Shown here: piece after piece, positions 35,856 through 48,700 of the stretch
Layout of the letters: every line of letters starts with the position of its first letter
Numbering within the stretch: the stretch's first letter is position 1
Origin: Verpa conica
Taxonomy: Eukaryota > Ascomycota > Pezizomycetes > Pezizales > Morchellaceae
Assembly: GCA_033030425.1 (NCBI GenBank)
Contig: JAUFSD010000013.1
Span: 310,001 to 374,000 of the forward strand
Length of the DNA stretch: 64,000 nt
Direction of reading: 5' to 3'
Made by a program: the position numbers and the translations under genes
The notes under the pieces: generated by a model
What the model was told of the DNA's origin: nothing
The model's input: only the letters and a program-made list of their open reading frames with translations
Database searches by the model: none

Positions 35856-38355
35856 ATGGAAAACCAACACAGCACTCAGTCGGAACTACGCCATTCTTTC
35901 GTGCCGAGTTTCGCTCCGATTTCCAGGGAGGACCGAATGATGTCCCCCGCCGGCAATTCTGTTCATCCGAGTCCGGTCCATCCACAATATCTTCATCAGC
36001 CGCGACAGCAGCACCAGCAGCAACAAAATAGCTTACCAGGCACCCCGCAACACTCTTCAACACATCATAGCGCATCAAGTTCCCCATACCATTCTTCATT
36101 CCCCATGAACAGGATAAACACTACCGAACACACTAGTCCAGCCTCATACCCTCACTCCATGCCATCCTCTAGGAACTCTTCACACCCTGCATCCACGCCT
36201 TCTGGTGGTTACTTGGATCCAACTGCCTACCTCAACATAGGTGATGTTATGGGAATGGGAATGGAGCCTTTGCCTATGGGTAGTTCTATGGGAAGCAACA
36301 TGGACATGGACCTGAGCATTCTTTCAGCAGAGGAGCACGGGGACCTTAGAATTTTGGAGGAGAGGGAAAGATTAAGACGGCATCAAGCCCAGCAAGACCA
36401 GATGTCTGGACGCCGGGACGACGGGAAAGGAAGAGGTGCAGGCCGCGGAAGGAAAAGGGCAGGAAGTGACGACAGCAGTCATGACCCCACCCCAGTGGCG
36501 AGAGGTGGTCCTGGGAACAGTAGTAATAGAAAACAGAGGGGAAGACCACGACTGGACACGAAGGATGAGAATGCTGCAGACGTATGTGCTTTTTATTATT
36601 ATTATTAAAAAGAAAGAGAAAAAAAAAACTAGGTCTTCTTTTCTAACATTTGTCAATTTTTTTTTAGCGTCGACGTACTCAAATTCGGCTCGCTCAACGA
36701 GCCTACCGTCTCCGTAAAGAAACTACTATATCTTCCTTACGCAATCGGGTCAACGAGCTCGAGACTGCAATCGATGGGATGCAGACTACGTTCTTGGAGC
36801 TACATGATTCAGCAATGAATTGCTTGAGCAAGAACCCTGAGCTTTCCGCAGCCGGTTTCGGTGGCAATCTGAAGCAGCTGACGGAAAAGTTCCTCGGTTT
36901 GGCCAAGGAAGCTCTTGGTAGCTCAGAGGGTGCAGAGACTGGGGACGAGGATGCAGAAGGTGAAAGTATAAACGAAGAAGAAAATGGAAATGCTAGGTCG
37001 AAGCGGCGGCGAAGCAGAGACGACGGAAGCCCCGGTTCAGGTGGAATGCAAGCAGGTGGAGGAGGTGGAGGATCAGTGCCTAGCTTTGGGGGGTACCAAG
37101 TCAGTTATTCTAGAGAAAACGGTAACAGTCGTGGGTCAAGAAATTCTTATGATAACAATGGGAGTCAAAACCGTAGTGCAGGCGGTGATAGTGGAGGTAG
37201 TGGCAGAAACAATATTATGACTACAAATTCTTCCTTTTCGTCGGGTTCCTTGGATCGAGAAAACGAACTGTACTCACCTGGCTCTTTAGGAGGTGGATAC
37301 ATGGGGGACTTTTCGCAAAGTTCTCTAGCAATGCTTCCCCCCCCAATTCCATACAAACAGGAGATCCCGACTGCTCTAGATTCGTTCAGCTACTCTTTTC
37401 ATGAGACAAACTTCTCTAGACGACTGCATCGTGCCGGGCTTGAGCACGCGTACGCGATGCTTACATCACCTAACGCGGACCAGTACGAGGTCGCGAGGAT
37501 ATTTGCTTACACCTTTTGCTCCTCGTCCAGGGAAGATGTTGTGAAGTGCGTTGCGAAGCTACTTCAAGGCGGCCCCAAGGACAGTCTTGATATCACTACC
37601 TATCCTGAATTTTCACAATTCCCGAAAAAGCCCTGGGATTACGCAGAGACGATTCGAAGATACGAGAGCGATAAAGCTAGTAGGGGGTCTGAAGTAGATG
37701 AATCCAGGGGCAATGGGACCTTCAACTTGAGGGAAGAGGCAAATAAATCACTTATAAAGCTTGGGATACACCAAAAGTATTTAAGGCCAGATGAAGTAGA
37801 AAAGTACATCACAGATCTTGGGATTCTGACATCAATAACTACGGATACGTCGGCCGACGGCTCTGACCTTATGGACATGGAGACCGAGCACCCCCATCAG
37901 GAATCACCTGCCGCGACCCCACTAACACCTGAAAGCGCCCATATCTCTCCAGCCTCTAGTCCCCAACCACCCACTCGGTCCTCAAATCCTAGCTCTCAAG
38001 GCGGCCTCACTTCCGCCACCGTGTTGTCGTTTGATTGTTTCCAGCCGTCATTACTTAATTCCGAAGATCAACTTAGTTATGAAGCAGCCCAGTTTGACCA
38101 AAATCACACCCCACCAGCACGCGATGACGAAATCGGTACTGGGGCTAAGAGGGTTCTCGAAGGTGTAAAAAGTTACGTGGATCTAGATATGTTCGTTAAA
38201 CGTAAGCTCCCTACTATGTCCATTAGTTCCGTAAGTGCCTGCTAATGCTCTGTTAAGAATTGGTTCCACGGGCTGTATGTCTTGGAAGATTCCCCGGATT
38301 CAAGAAGTCGGATGTCGAGGCAGCAATCTCTCTTGCTACAACCGCAGTATACTAA
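35856..38355 (+). CDS. bZIP transcription factor with conserved fungal C-terminal domain
   Basis: Exons 35856-36581, 36668-38201 and 38258-38355 give 785 residues. The N-terminal third is rich in Ser, His, Gln, Pro and Met. GRPRLDTKDENAAD closes exon 1, and exon 2 opens directly with the basic region RRRTQIRLAQRAYRLRKE (243-260), followed by a heptad zipper to about 290. AQRAYRLRKE is the signature form of many fungal AP-1-like factors. After Gly/Asn/Ser-rich linkers, a conserved helix-rich segment occurs near 492-545 (RLHRAGLEHAYAMLTSP). The last exon adds QLVPRAVCLGRFPGFKKSDV. I chose donor 38202 over 38229 because only it gives this frame, which fits the conserved end I recall for this family. 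The nuclear DNA-binding role is secure; the regulon is unknown. Confidence 0.88.
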
Positions 38356-40349
38356 AAGCGCCGTTCGAACTGTTTAATACCGCCCGGTGTTTTCTTTTTA
38401 GAGAGTTGGATCGGGAGGTGTCCTTATAGAGAACGTGGGTGTTAATGAGGTTGTTGGAGTTATCCCTGATAAGGTACCTATATTTTCCTTAGGCGGTGGG
38501 GGGGTGGGGGTGTTTTTATTTTCATTTTTGGCGGTTATTCGTACGTTTGTATACTGGCTGCATCTGGAGGGTTGGTTTTTCTTCTCTCTCTCTCTACTCT
38601 TTCATTGGTTGTTTCTCCTGGTTTGGTTTTTTTCCTTTTGTTCTGGTATTATTAGTCTCAGGCGTTGGATAAGCTGGCAGGAATATTTTGGGATGGGTGG
38701 GAGGGTTTTTTGTAAATATTTTTCTACCCAGAGATTCGATTCGATATAGGATGGCTATGAGGACTTTTGGATGTGGTTCGTGTTTTGGAGTTGTAAAAGG
38801 GAAAAAAAAGAGGGCATATATGGTGGGCCGTGAGGTGAGTGTAAAACGGGAAGAAGAGAGAAGAGGAAGGGGGGAGTAGGCATAGATGGTGATTAAAGCA
38901 TACGTATATATTGTACCCCTTATTGTCTCTCAGTTCCCCACTTTCAAAGAGGGGGTGATTAGTATTTGGTGGAATGCGTTGGTTCATTCCCGGCCCGCTG
39001 TGTTTCCGATGATTATTAGGGTGCCCGAGGGTGTTTAGTACGTACTAGTGATCATGATTAGTGATTGAGAAGAAGAAGAAAAATGCTCAATAAACTCAAT
39101 TTCGGTACCGAGGGACCTATATTTATAGGTGGGGTGTTAATGTAGGAACAGCTACCCGTTGATTAGTTTTCTTCCGACTAGAGTTGCTCGCTCATTGATT
39201 ACTACCCTTTTTTTTTGTTATGAGTTGCATGTGCCATTGGTTCGGCATTGGCTCCGCATTTTCTTTTTCCCTCTAAAGAGGTTTAGAAACAAGTTAATTT
39301 CAAAAATAAATAAATAGTAATGATTAAAAACATCTTAGATACTAGTTATAAGAAGGGAACAAAATTTCAATGTTATTCGGGCCGTTTCCCCCCGAATATT
39401 ATAACAATTGTATTTTTGAAACAATATAACTATGCCAAGCTATAAGTTTGTATGGCATTGCAATGAAACCATCCGTGGGCGATTAATCAAGTGTGCATAA
39501 TGTATACAGGCATAGATCAGTGGACATAGGTGGTCCCGCGGGACTCTCCATAGTATCACATGAAAACTACGTGGCTGGTTGTGGGTCAATTTACTTTTTG
39601 ATGATGGGAATTGTGGAGTGTTATTAAGACATCCAGGGGATCAGGAAGTACTTAGAACAGCAACACCAACCCTATCACTGAAACTTACAAAAAAAGTCTT
39701 ACTATAATATGATGCCGAAACAACCTAAATAGGACTAAATAATATTTCTTGGAACTTTCTACTAGTTCTTGCAGCTACTTTTGTTCGTTTCTGTTACGTT
39801 ATTGCTGCTTCATTATATTTTACACGTGGGTCGCTCGATCGTGGTTGCAACAATTCCGACGTCTTAACTAACACCTTTGTGTGATTGGCTGGATGGCTGT
39901 GTCCGGCCTGGTGCTTTATATTTTGCTTTAATATTAAAGGGTAACTTATAGCCTACGCGGCCTCCTCAATCTGCTTCTTCACCCGTAAGTATGTATCCTG
40001 TAAAACCTCAGGTGTTTTATGCTATAAGTTATGGTTACATTTGTTTGAGTGTTGTGATGTTATAAAATATAGGTGTCTGTAATCTAATTGGCCAAGTGTT
40101 GTAGTACTTGCCAAAAAAGGATTTGGTTTCATAATAGAATTCCGCTGATAACTCCCATACCTTTGGAAATAGGTATTTGTTTTTGTACTTTCTGCTCTTG
40201 GGTTTCGCTATAATTCTTCACGATAAGTATATTTAAGTATCTAGTAGTTCATAGCTACTATAGCAACTAGGGTGCTAATTATTAGATAAAGCTATATGTA
40301 GTAAAGATTTCCATGATATTATATATTAATCTACTGGTCATTTAATGAG

Positions 40350-40520
40350 CTCAAGTACTCCTGTCAGGGGTGAAGTATTGGGAAAGACTAGGGCTCTCAC
40401 GGACCTGAGCTGAGCGGTTATAGTTTTTCTCTGTTGCTACCACCGTGCTTCACCGTTTTGCGTTACGGATCTGTGTAATCGTTATATCCCAATACTTCAC
40501 CCCTGACACGGGTACTTGAG
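40350..40520. mobile_element. 171-bp TIR element (element C), non-autonomous
   Basis: Bases 40350-40383 and the reverse complement of 40487-40520 match at 32 of 34 positions; both begin CTCAAGTAC and contain GTCAGGGGTGAAGTATTGGG. The 103-bp centre has no coding frame. I see no clean target-site duplication; the flanks share only short AG/GC similarity. The terminal sequence recalls Fot1/pogo-type ends, but that is a loose resemblance. Confidence 0.75.
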
Positions 40521-41371
40521 GCTGGGCGACAGGGTTATCCATCTTTATATCTACCTCGAGCGCGCTTAGCCAAGTTGAGAGCGCGCCAAGATTTCGTAAA
40601 TTAAGTCGCAGGGCCATTAATTTAATCCCAGCTCGGGTCTGCCATGTGGGGAGGGCCGGGGGACCGTTATTTTTTTTTATTTTTTTTTGGTAACTCGTGC
40701 TCGGAGTTTACGGGATCGACTATCGGGTTATCGGGTTATCGATAAACAGCCCTGCAGTATATATTAATTTAAATACCCACTCTCAACCCGGGTGCCCCGC
40801 CATGTACCCCGCGTGTGTAATTTTTTCTTTTCTTTTTTTCAATATAAGAGTTTGAGGAAGTGGTATAAGCCGGGCCGCGGGAGCTTCATTGTAGAACAAC
40901 TGGGTATACATATACAAGGTTTCCAGGTCAGGAGAACGAATATTTATTCTCTCGTTACTAGGTTGGGGGTTAATATAATGAGCAGGGCTAGATGTAGACT
41001 TGAGCTTGCTTAATACCTAAGGGTCTATGGGTGTACTACATGGTACGTCATAGAAGAGAGCAGCTCTACGTCAGTCACTCATGGAATGACGGCGAATCCT
41101 ACCTATTAGCGAGTAAGGGTTACTAGGATCAAAAACTAGACTAGCTATAGAGATTCTCCAAAGGACACAGGAAGTACCCAAAAGTAAACCGAAGAATAAA
41201 ATAACCTTAGGGTAGCATATACAATCAATAAGTATTAATACAAGGGACTGGGAGAGCGCGTAGGTTACCCGGTTGTACCACAATTAAAACTACCGCCGTC
41301 TTCCTTCCCACTGTCATCCCTTCACTCAGTGTCGGCTGAAATAACCTCACCCTCGCATCCTGCCTTATCAA

Positions 41372-41694
41372 TATGCCTCCCACGCTACATCCTGGCGAAG
41401 AACTGCCGTCATCAGAGCCACCGCTAGTTCTTACTGCCTAGAAACTGTACTAGGCCTCCAATCCGTATATGGGTTACCCTAGAGCTCTATAATATGCAGG
41501 TCGTGGCGCCCAGGACATAGTCCTAGCAACAACAACAAAAAAAACTCCAGCTACCAAAAATATTATTGGGTCATTTGGGAATATAACTCGGTCTATGTCG
41601 CCGTCTGTGCCGCTCAGAGAGACATATACGCACCCATTTTGTGTCTGCTTGATGGGTACGTATGGGAGTAATGGTTTCATTCTGGGGCTCTAGC
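41372..41694 (+). pseudogene. Decayed coding frame, unknown protein
   Basis: A frame from ATG 41372 (MPPTLHPGEELPSSEPPLVL) continues for about 100 codons with three early stops (TAG, TAG, TAA), each one C-to-T change from a Gln codon. After the last of these it is open for about 70 codons (GAQDIVLATTTKKTPATKN). The composition looks coding in parts, but no family is recognised. It may be a mobile-element remnant, and chance cannot be ruled out. Confidence 0.3.
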
Positions 41695-41910
41695 TTGTCA
41701 TAAAAGTTACTGTTTCTGTGTGGCAGTTCTTACCATGGTCTCTAAGAGGACAGGGTGTCAGTGAGGGTTTTTTTTAAACAAGCCTATACGAAGGTGGGTA
41801 ATACCCCTCACTTTTAGCTGGCTGCACGGTCCTCGCTGACTTACCGTTCTAAGAGGGACCATCGACTACATTTCGGGCTTGCGGCCGGGGGAGGTAAAGG
41901 AATTGCTATA

Positions 41911-42033
41911 CAGCACAACTGCCCTATAAGAATATGAAGGTGGAGTGAACATATATTCTTATAGGAGTTACTGGTGCACATAATTAATCCCTATTCTGTC
42001 TGGATTATATATTATTATAGGGCGATCACACTA
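41911..42033. mobile_element. 123-bp TIR element (element B), TA-flanked
   Basis: The left end is CAGCACAACTGCCCTATAAG; the right end, in reverse complement, is TAGTGTGATCGCCCTATAAT. TA flanks both sides (41909-41910 and 42034-42035). A second, inner inverted repeat with arms CCTATAAGAATATG lies at about 41923-41967. The ends resemble those of element A (shared CTATAA core) and of the lone end at 26131. Confidence 0.7.
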
Positions 42034-43034
42034 TAATAGAACTTAACTACCTAGAAATCTTTACTAGGGTACTCTATATTTACTATGTTCTCAGTTTACC
42101 TTGTAACTTTGACGCAATTTGCGTATTAGGCCTATACGGTCGATCTTTTCTGCACTATTTTCTAAAACGTGGCATATATATAGTAATAGGAAGAGTAATA
42201 TACATTACTGAGTTAAATGAATGAAACCTGTTGCTATTAGTCCTCCGAGTGACAGGCCATGATCAACATCGTTTTCCTTTTTTCGATTCATTGCTTTGGC
42301 TGGAGTAACTAAATACTCGGACCAGCTGTATATAGCCAATCTAAAGCTGTTTAAAAAAGAACTCTGGCGCAAAAAAGCTTATAGCTTATTATACCTACTA
42401 TGTCTCGACAGACTTTCTATCGTGATTGTGATCATATCTGCTCTTGTATTTATACCTCATCATACACTATATGATTTTTTTGTCATTCAACTATGGTTGC
42501 AACGCCAACCTGGTATTTGATTACCACTGATGTATGGCTAGCTAGTATTAAGGTAGCCCCTAACCCATAGCTGCGGTGTTTCTGTACACAGGGCTTTAGT
42601 AAATACTCTATGACTTGTTGCGGATCAGTAGTTTGATTTTTTTAAACTTAGGTTAGTTGATGTTTACGTAATATCGTATAACTTTAGTTATGACTATAGA
42701 AAATTATTAGTATTTAGTTGTGTGGATCGATTAGAATTACTCTTAATGACAGGGGGAGTGGTAGGCTCCCCCCCTACCAGATTGCCCCCCCCCTGTATAA
42801 CCTGGGTGTATAAACAAATATTAATTAAAAGTGTTTCACGGAGCTGGGAATAGTTGTGTGTGATTGATTATGGGGTCGTTTCGAGTGTTTCTTGGCCTCA
42901 ATTCCTTCTCGGTCTAAAATCCGAGGTAAAGATGATCGAATTTTTTTTTTTGCTAGTGGTATAATCAAGGCAGACTTACCTGCCACATTAGAAACTTCTT
43001 TATACAGTTATTGCCGGATGGCGAAGTTGGTGTC

Positions 43035-43069
43035 GACTATTGGTAGGGTACTGGACTATTGGTAGGGTA
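43035..43069. repeat. 16-bp direct repeat
   Basis: GACTATTGGTAGGGTA occurs at 43035-43050 and again at 43054-43069, separated by three bases. Confidence 0.9.
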
Positions 43070-43819
43070 TAAAGGTGTTTTTTTAAAAAAACTGGTTTCC
43101 GTGTTTTGCTCAATTCTCTAAAATCTGAGTCCATTCAGCTTTTAATTTTTTTGGGGTGCCTCGGCCTATAGCCCGTAACTTTCTATAGTCCGTACTAGGT
43201 TAGACCCCTGTCCACCGCCTGACTATATCTGCCGTCCGACAATATTTGACTGTATCCTTCTCCCGGATATTAAACTAGGGCAAGATGGAGGGTCACAGTT
43301 TTGGAGTTTGTTGGGAGGTTATTGTTTACGAAAATGTTTCAGGGGAAAAATACATAGAACGCCACCGGCCGGCCATGACCAGTATATAAATACATCCTTA
43401 ACACCCTAGTCCCTTGGGCCTCCCGAGGTTCTTTCCCGAAACCAAAAAGAAAAGAAAAGAAAGAGAGCAAGAGTTTAGCCCCTTGTTTCCCGGTTGAAAC
43501 TACCGTGATATATTTGCCCCATCATGATACTAGCCATCGAATAAGATTCAGTGGAAACTAGTCGTCCACACGTACTCATATCCAACGGCAGAAGAGGCCG
43601 CGGAGGAGTAAAAAGAAATAAAGTAAAAGTAAAAAGGCGAAGAGAGAAGAAAAGAAAAAGAAAAGAAAAGAGAACCTACAATACAGCTACTCGATGTGTA
43701 CCAACTATTTTCATGTAGGTATACAGAGAATTTAATACAAAACAGACAAAAGCAGGGCTAGTAATCAAGAAGGAAGATGGGGGGGAACTAGTATGAAAAC
43801 ACATAATAAATAGATGTTT

Positions 43820-45790
43820 TTAATAATTTTCTTCTAATCCTTTGTCTAGGATTCCTCTGTCTGTGATGACGACAATGTGTTTTTGTATTGACTTTTGCTT
43901 TGGGTATGGTGCGTCGAATATCTCGTTTATCTCCTCAAGAGTTCGCCCTTTTGTCTCGACGAAGCTGTGATATTTTATTAGTATGCTATAATAATCAAAA
44001 GGGAGTAGAAATAAACTCACAAGAAGTAGATGAAGACAACTTCAAAGACGTCCCAGGCAATATACAAAAAGTAGAACCGCCAAGTGATCTTCTCCCACAC
44101 AGTCGGAATAGCATAGGTGTTGAAAAAAGCAGCAATGTTGACAAACAAGTTATAAAGACCCATTCCCTTCGCCCGAGTCTCGTACGATAAACATTCGACT
44201 GGATATAGTGCTTGCAGCGGCGTATAGGCAAACGAATATGTAATTCCAAAGATATAGATGAAGGCAATAGCTGCGCGAGAACCATATTTGTTTGTGTTAT
44301 TTTCATCACCATACAGAGCTGTGAGTGTTGTGATGATTGTCCACCAAAGCACGAAGAGCGATGTGCCAATGAGAAGAACGTTACGACGACCAAGACGATC
44401 AACATAGCGTGCACCGATAGTAGCCATAATAAACGACAGTACGTTGAGAATTGCGTTGTAAAGAAGCTGAGTTCGCTCATCCCTAACACCAATCTGGTCG
44501 AGGAGGACAGGCATGAAGTAGGATACGGCACCGTTTCCAGACCACTGTGAGAAGAAAGCCATCCCAATAACACATGCCAATCTCCACCATGCAGGTTTTG
44601 TGTTGAATAGATCGGTATAATCCCACCATCTCTTATCGGAACCTTCAGTTGCAATCTCCTCGATCATCTCTCTGTACGTCAGGAGGACAATTGGCGAGTT
44701 TCGGTCACCTTCTCCGTGATACTTTGCCATCACTCGAATAGCCTCTTCATGACGGTCGTTTGATACAAGCTATATATATATATTGTTAGAATCATAGTTT
44801 ATCACGACTGTTATGCAATTCACATACCCAACGTGGTGTTTCAGGACAAAAAAGACATCCACACATCACCAGCCCCGAAGCAACTGCCTGAAGCCAAACT
44901 GGTAATCGCCATGAAAGGTCTGATTCGATATGTTCAGTACCGTATAGAGTCCATGTCGCTGGGATCTAAAATTATCATTAGTAAAAAAGCAACCATTTAT
45001 AGTCTGTAAAAAGAAAAACAAAGTTTCAACTCACCCCACCAACGAACCAAAAGGTATTGTAAAGACCTGTCAATGTCCCACGCCAGGCGGGATGCGCCAT
45101 CTCGGCCACATATGATGGCCCTGCAGTAGCACAGGTGGCCACACCGAACCCGAGAATGAAACGTCCTCCAATAAACATCTCCCGGCTTGTTGCAGGAGCC
45201 TGGACGCAGGTACCTGCGATAATAATAGCACCACCAATAAACATACCCCATCTTCTACCCCACCAATCTGTGAAGGGCCCACAGAAGAAGGAACCAGCGA
45301 TGTTTCCTATTGTGTATGCCGAGAATACAAGTCCAGTCTTTGAACCCACTTTTGTCATGTTGAAGTATCTAATTTTAGATATTAGGATATGGTTAGAGAT
45401 AAACCTCAATGACATATGCTGACGATAGAAAAGAAAAAAGAAAGAAAAAAGTACTCACTGCTGATAATATGTCATTGCATTGATACCTCCCATTAACGAT
45501 CCATCATAGCCGTTAATACACGAATTCAAAAACGCCACAAACAAAAAGAAATAAAGCTTGAACATGGTCTTCGTCCACGGGCTTGGTTTCTGCGCGATCA
45601 AAGCATCAGAAAAACCAACGTGCGCTACAGTTGTAATGTGCTGTTGTTCGACCTGCGTCTGGGCGCCCGATGAGAACGAGTCATGATGTCTGTAATGCGC
45701 GCTCTCCAAGTAGTTTTCCATTTCCTTCGCCGGTGATGGTCCTACCCCACCGGCTATTTCCATATCGTAGTACCCTCTGGCCTGTGGCAT
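43820..45790 (-). CDS. MFS sugar transporter, lactose/disaccharide-permease type
   Basis: Exons 45790-45459, 45368-45035, 44965-44828, 44769-44021 and 43964-43820 give 565 residues, normal for the family. The protein should span the plasma membrane twelve times and import sugar with protons. Sugar-transporter signatures in order are INGYDGSLMGGINAM in helix 1, DWWGRRWGMFIGG in the loop after helix 2, GRFILGFG with GPSYVAEMAHPAWRG, PETPRW before the central loop, FFSQWSGNGAVSYF in helix 7, YVDRLGRRNVLL, and FVETKGRTLEEI after helix 12. The QWSGNG form of helix 7 is typical of fungal lactose/cellobiose-permease-like proteins rather than hexose carriers (QQxSGIN). The N-terminal 75 residues are cytosolic and hydrophilic. 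The gene points away from a GH1 and a GH2 gene 6-10 kb downstream in window order. Substrate is not determined by sequence. Confidence 0.9.
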
Positions 45791-48700
45791 TTCAAGTATT
45801 GGTGGTTGTTGACCTGGTTGTTGTTACCAGCAGGGAGATAGTTGTGTATGTAATGGCTGAGGTTTTTCAGATTTGTGGGAGGAAAGGTCCGTATTAATCA
45901 CCTTGCCCAACAATATCCATTCACTTAAAGCTTACGCCGCATGCACATGCGGCAATACTGGGTCGTCAGATAGGAAGTAGTACAAGGGGGGGGGGTGGAA
46001 ATTCTGGGAAAGGGACCACAAGTGGGAAGGGTTATGAATCGGTTGATCCAGCGGAGCGGTAGGAATAGCTTGGGAATATCAAGTTCTTTATAAAATTGTG
46101 TGCATTATTTGTGCTACATTCAATGCCCAGATTACGCACCACCCGATAAGGGGTAAGGTGCACTTTTCTGCACTCCCCTTCAAGGGTTTTAATTTTTTTT
46201 TTCGGGGAAAAGGGAGGTAAAAAAAGGTGGTCGGAAGATGGGACGAGTGCAAGAGAACAGGTCAACTGGGAGTCCTGCTAGGGCTGGGTGGCAATGTACT
46301 GCAACTGCTTAGCGAACCTCCCTGGGGTTGCGGGGGGCCCGGGATTGTAGGTGATGTTCAGCACACATGGAGTCCAAGGATGGGATGAAAATCCACTTTA
46401 AACAGCTTAGATGCCCATGCCGGATCCTTCTGGATTCACTCCATATTGGTTTCCGGAAATCTTTATATTCTTGCAGGAATATAAGGTCTGCATAGATTTA
46501 TTGTCGTAGTATCACGTTATTCATGGGGAAGAATTATGTCGACACCACTCCAGCGATGCATTAATTTTTTTAGGAGAATTGTGAGAAAGGTGGAAGGTGG
46601 TAATTTCCGGCAACCAGCTCCTTGTGTTTTGTGTTCCCTCGCCAGGAAAATACTTTACGGAATTTACGGTAAAGATGGAGAACTTTGCAAATGCCCTGGA
46701 TACGTATGGTAAGACAGGCAAAAAACTACCTAAAAAAACCAAGTATTTGTGCCACCCTTGGAAGTAAAGAAATCTTGAGTTAATAGAAACTTGCTGACTG
46801 GAGATTTGCAGAAGTATAGAATGTATAGGTCTTACGGGGAGTCCTAGATACAGGTCCTCCGTGATTTAGCTCTGATCATTATAGCTGCACTTTTCAACAT
46901 CCCAGTTATGCAGAACATCACTTTCGGATATAGAATCGTATGCCAGGGATTCTCTCGGGGGATCCACTCAACCCTCCCCCCTAGGGCGTCGTGATATGAT
47001 TGGTTCGTTTCCAGATTAGAGAATGCGGGGTAACACACTAGATTCAAGTAGTCGTAGTAAATGGTGGAGATGTCTCCCTGCAGCTTGCCAAATTGTTTCC
47101 ATATGCACGTTGTCACTGTGGGCCCTTTCCCAGCCGAGTGACCGCTGGGAGGAAGATGAAAAGGAGAGAAAAGGATTTAAGCTTGGGGTGCACTCTGTGT
47201 AACAGCCCTTTTCTCTCTCCCTCTCTTTCTGCCCCTCCCCCTACTGATATCGTGGGGCGCAATGTATTGCATAAGAAATACAAGTATGTAAGTATTGCGA
47301 ATTATCATGGGTAGGGGAATAAATTAATAGTGCTGTACACTTAAGCATGTCAAGATGCCAAATGAAGTAAGTTCGGCTACTTCCGGTTAACCAAGTCTCT
47401 CAGCCACCTAGATGCCGCGTACAGTCAAGGTTAGACTCGAGAATTGAAACACGAGCCGTATCAGTGGTCTCCACAACGGGAATGCATGCTTCTACTCTAC
47501 GCTGATATAATCATAGGATCTTCTCCTGGCTGGCTGCTAGAGTAGGTAGACGCAAGATATTGCGGCAGCCCTAGCGTGCCTGAGTCTTAAAAAGAAATTT
47601 GAACACCAAGCCCAAGACATCTGTACTAGTGGCGCCATTCCGAAAAAATGAAAGATTAACGGTGTGCCGAGCGCCCGTAAGACAGTATAAGGTATCCACC
47701 CAAGGGGGATGAGAGCGGGACTCCTTCAAATCCTTAGAGAACCAGAAATTCCATAAACCACAACAAAGGAAGGTACTCGGCATTAGTTTATCGATACCTC
47801 GTATTCCGAGACCTTAGGGTGTTTTTGTAGGGGTATGGAGATAGCGGATTACGCTCGGAACTACACAATAATGTGGGGTTAATAGTTGCCGGTAACCTCC
47901 CCGAAGCATATTCAGGACCCATGCGGGACGCTTAGAGTTAGGTATTGTAGCTAGTAACAGCTGCGAGTATTCAGGCTGGGACAATATTTATCGTTCGCAG
48001 GGTGTTTTTTTTTTTGAAGGGGTATATCCTGGCGGCCTGTGCGAATACAGATAACGGCTCCCTGGGATATAAAAGAGTTTGAGTATCAATTGGTTAGTAG
48101 TAGTTGACCGGGTCGGTCTTGTGCGGGTGGGTCATGAGAAATCACTAGAATGAAGTTTTTGCAAATCCTGTTTAATTCTTTGCACAGACCGCCGGGCTTA
48201 AGGTGTTACTCTAGGCTCGTAAACTAACTGACCTTCCCGTCATTATGATATGCAATCAAGGATATTTTCCGGGACTATAGAAGTGCCCGCAACTAATTGA
48301 CACCCGAACCTTATTGCTAGGGGAGAGGGGGCCATGGTAGCGCCCGAGTCGAGATAACGTTGCTTGTTTTCTGATCTGATCAAGCCAAAGGGACTGACAG
48401 CAAATATTCAATATCTGAGTATGAATGATCAGAACTTGAGAGATACCAATGCAAAGTGTAATTGAATAGCCAATTATCAGCGCCACAAAATTTTCTCACC
48501 GCTTTAGTGTGAATATCTTCGATCCCCAAGGACCAAAGTATGTGAAATCACTGACCCTACAGTACAGTATCAGCACTGTCTCACATATTGTGATAGTTCC
48601 CGAGATTACGAGCGGCGCGACATGCACCCCGCTGTTATATACGGCTATTTATTTCGTGAATGAGGACTATTTCAATCAAGGTCTTTTTGTACAACACAGA

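Larger units (their letters stand above)
38356..43819. other. AT-rich gap with small TIR elements
   Basis: No intact gene over 5.5 kb. It contains two short inverted-repeat elements, a decayed frame at 41.4-41.7 kb, a 16-bp direct repeat and G/C/T homopolymers. The frames at 38.4-38.9 kb, just after the bZIP stop, are T- and G-rich and look like 3' UTR sequence. Confidence 0.6.
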
